The translations under genes and the position numbers were made by a program. DNA of 64,000 nt from Prunus persica (lineage: Eukaryota > Streptophyta > Magnoliopsida > Rosales > Rosaceae). The notes under the pieces were generated by a model. The model was not told where the DNA came from and did not search any database. It worked only from the letters and a program-made list of their open reading frames with translations. The stretch is from the NCBI RefSeq assembly GCF_000346465.2, contig NC_034009.1, positions 47,423,657 to 47,487,656 of the forward strand, read 5' to 3'. The stretch's first letter is position 1; every line of letters begins with the position of its first letter. Of this stretch, positions 63,948 to 64,000 are shown piece after piece.

Positions 63948-64000
63948 GTTTCTGACAGCTTCCTTGTGATTACCAGAATACTTTTTGTTTTTTTGTTTTT

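Overview
This window is nuclear DNA of a flowering plant. The genes are split by many GT-AG introns, the intergenic DNA is AT-rich and full of retrotransposon and MITE remains, and the protein families are plant ones (GH1 beta-glucosidase, PHT1, LCBK1). The repeat flavour (TGTAACACCCC-type LTR, TRIM LTRs, PIF/Harbinger relics) recalls Rosaceae such as Malus, Pyrus or Prunus, but that is an impression, not a proof. A 209-base N run shows that it comes from a scaffold assembly.

Layout. 1-700: 5' end of a small nuclear ribonucleoprotein F (SmF) gene, minus strand. 700-4600: repeats, including a complete non-autonomous PIF/Harbinger-like element (1971-3150) with a TAA target-site duplication. 4618-7680: 13-exon GH1 beta-glucosidase (minus). 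9448-10212: mitochondrial pyruvate carrier 1 (plus), tail-to-tail with a 12-exon WDR74/NSA1-type ribosome biogenesis gene (minus, 10747-14895). 15480-18190: a dead Harbinger nuclease and duplicated segments homologous to both flanks of the PHT1 gene further right. 19276-24218: a decayed tandem array of exon-like modules of an unrecognised gene family, ending in a good terminal exon. A solo LTR (24257-26008) sits just behind it. 26209-26812: a dead auxin response factor fragment. 28997-30610: intronless PHT1 phosphate transporter (plus). 31871-38170: 12-exon FemAB/GNAT-like acyltransferase (minus). 38200-45250: gene-poor, with a TRIM LTR, a Ty3/gypsy gag relic, a 700-bp tandem array carrying antisense copies of the same unrecognised family, and a LINE relic. 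46277-53403: sphingoid long-chain base kinase 1 (plus). 55018-57100: two-exon short-chain dehydrogenase of the pterin aldehyde reductase type (minus), whose intron holds a duplicated piece of the FemAB-like gene. 57779-57851: tRNA-Val(UAC), minus. 58994 to the end: U2AF35-related CCCH protein (ZRSR2/RGH3 type), plus, cut by the window end.

The genes form no operon-like unit. They are mostly housekeeping functions (snRNP assembly, 3' splice-site recognition, ribosome biogenesis, mitochondrial pyruvate import, sphingolipid and pterin metabolism, phosphate uptake). I chose exon boundaries by hand from GT/AG sites, reading-frame continuity and family resemblance. Every multi-exon model listed closes in frame. 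No homology search was run. The most unusual content is the tandem exon-module family, present in two arrays about 20 kb apart in opposite orientation, and the shuffled flanks of the PHT1 locus.
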